Shown in pieces: positions 63,694-64,000 of a DNA stretch of 64,000 nt. Positions within the stretch are counted from its first letter, which is position 1. The number at the start of each line of letters is the position of its first letter. Source of the DNA: Hortaea werneckii. Its lineage: Eukaryota; Ascomycota; Dothideomycetes; Mycosphaerellales; Teratosphaeriaceae. The stretch covers positions 170,516 to 234,515 of the forward strand of contig JBAOKB010000181.1 in NCBI GenBank assembly GCA_037044905.1. Direction: 5' to 3'. The notes beneath the pieces are model-generated. The model had not been told where the DNA came from. It ran no database searches and saw nothing but the letters and a program-made list of their open reading frames with translations. The position numbers and the translations under genes are program-made.

Positions 63694-64000
63694 ATGCCCG
63701 CCGGCAGCGCAACTAGCGATGGGAACACTGCAACTTCCTTTTACGACGGCGACCAACCCACCTACGCCGAACCCTCGGCGCTCTCGAATGGTGAATCCAC
63801 CGTCTCACACCCTCCACTCGCCCACCGACCACAAGACCATCTCGATGCATCACGACCCCCGCCGCCGCGGAGAGATACGGATGGGAGTGGAGGAACATCA
63901 ACCCCCGAGCCGGGCCAGACGCCGCGCGAGAGGACGCGGGAGAAAGGCAGGAGGCCGTCTGGTCAGCGTATCTGCGGCAAGTGCCAGCGTCATCTGACCG
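63694..64000 (+). CDS. LIM-domain protein, 5' part (Lrg1-like RhoGAP candidate), cut by window edge
   Basis: An open frame from an ATG at 63694 (MPAGSATSDGNTATSFYDGD) runs off the right end. About 85 residues of Pro/Ser/Thr/Arg-rich sequence lead into RRPSGQRICGKCQRHLT at the edge. CxxC followed by LT is the start of a LIM zinc finger. In ascomycetes, a disordered N-terminus followed by a LIM domain opening GQRICGKC..LTGQF is typical of Lrg1-type RhoGAPs, with paxillin-like proteins as the alternative. Upstream stop codon at 63661 leaves room for a 3' splice site (CGTAG at 63659-63663), so exon 1 may lie further left. The rest of the gene lies outside this window. Confidence 0.55.
   Translation, partial: MPAGSATSDGNTATSFYDGDQPTYAEPSALSNGESTVSHPPLAHRPQDHLDASRPPPPRRDTDGSGGTSTPEPGQTPRERTREKGRRPSGQRICGKCQRHLT

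Overview
This window comes from a filamentous ascomycete (Pezizomycotina), probably a Dothideomycete. The evidence is short GT..AG introns (mostly 52-219 nt) with CTRAY-type branch sites, proteins with ascomycete architectures (Sla1, Mps1, two-propeller Vps10, Nus1, Tma22, Mpo1), and intergenic MITEs. I rebuilt spliced genes by hand. In every multi-exon model the exon lengths sum to a multiple of three. The class-level placement is inference.

Left edge (1-2.1 kb): a decayed transposon-like region. It holds a SNF2-helicase C-terminal remnant with a stop and a frameshift, a second ORF broken by one stop, and copies of a Tc1/mariner-type MITE. From 2.1 to 14.5 kb: NUS1 (dolichol synthesis), a copper-binding X325/Bim1-like surface protein, a BTB protein, a GST-like protein with a long tail, a small membrane protein, two tandem F-box-like paralogues, and two lineage-type hypotheticals. 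A 78-bp coding-phase tandem repeat lies beside one of them.

15-28.9 kb: MPS1 spindle-checkpoint kinase, TMA22 (flanked by an inverted MITE pair), SLA1 (endocytic actin adaptor) and two Pro-rich hypotheticals. 30-37.2 kb: a gamma-butyrobetaine dioxygenase-like enzyme divergent from a secreted GH106-like glycosidase, then the mitochondrial thiamine pyrophosphate carrier TPC1. 37.2-39.4 kb is gene-poor with a decayed 105-114 bp repeat array. 39.4-46 kb: ATP1 (eight exons), MPO1, a small hypothetical and RPB7.

46.5-64 kb: an RGG-box protein, a gene-poor stretch with a tentative small membrane protein, VPS10, a short conserved hypothetical, a Ser/Thr-rich GPI-anchored wall protein, RPB4, and the 5' end of a LIM-domain protein (Lrg1-like RhoGAP candidate) cut by the window edge. 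RPB4 and RPB7, which form one Pol II stalk, lie about 16 kb apart and face each other.

Most genes are ordinary housekeeping genes. The least-explained signals are the MITE family, two tandem arrays with codon-multiple unit lengths, a recurring switch from C-rich to G-rich coding strand near gene 3' ends, an Asn in place of the conserved Arg at the Nus1 C-terminus, and a terminal micro-exon that gives Sla1 an NPF ending. I found no tRNA, rRNA, CRISPR array or intact transposase.
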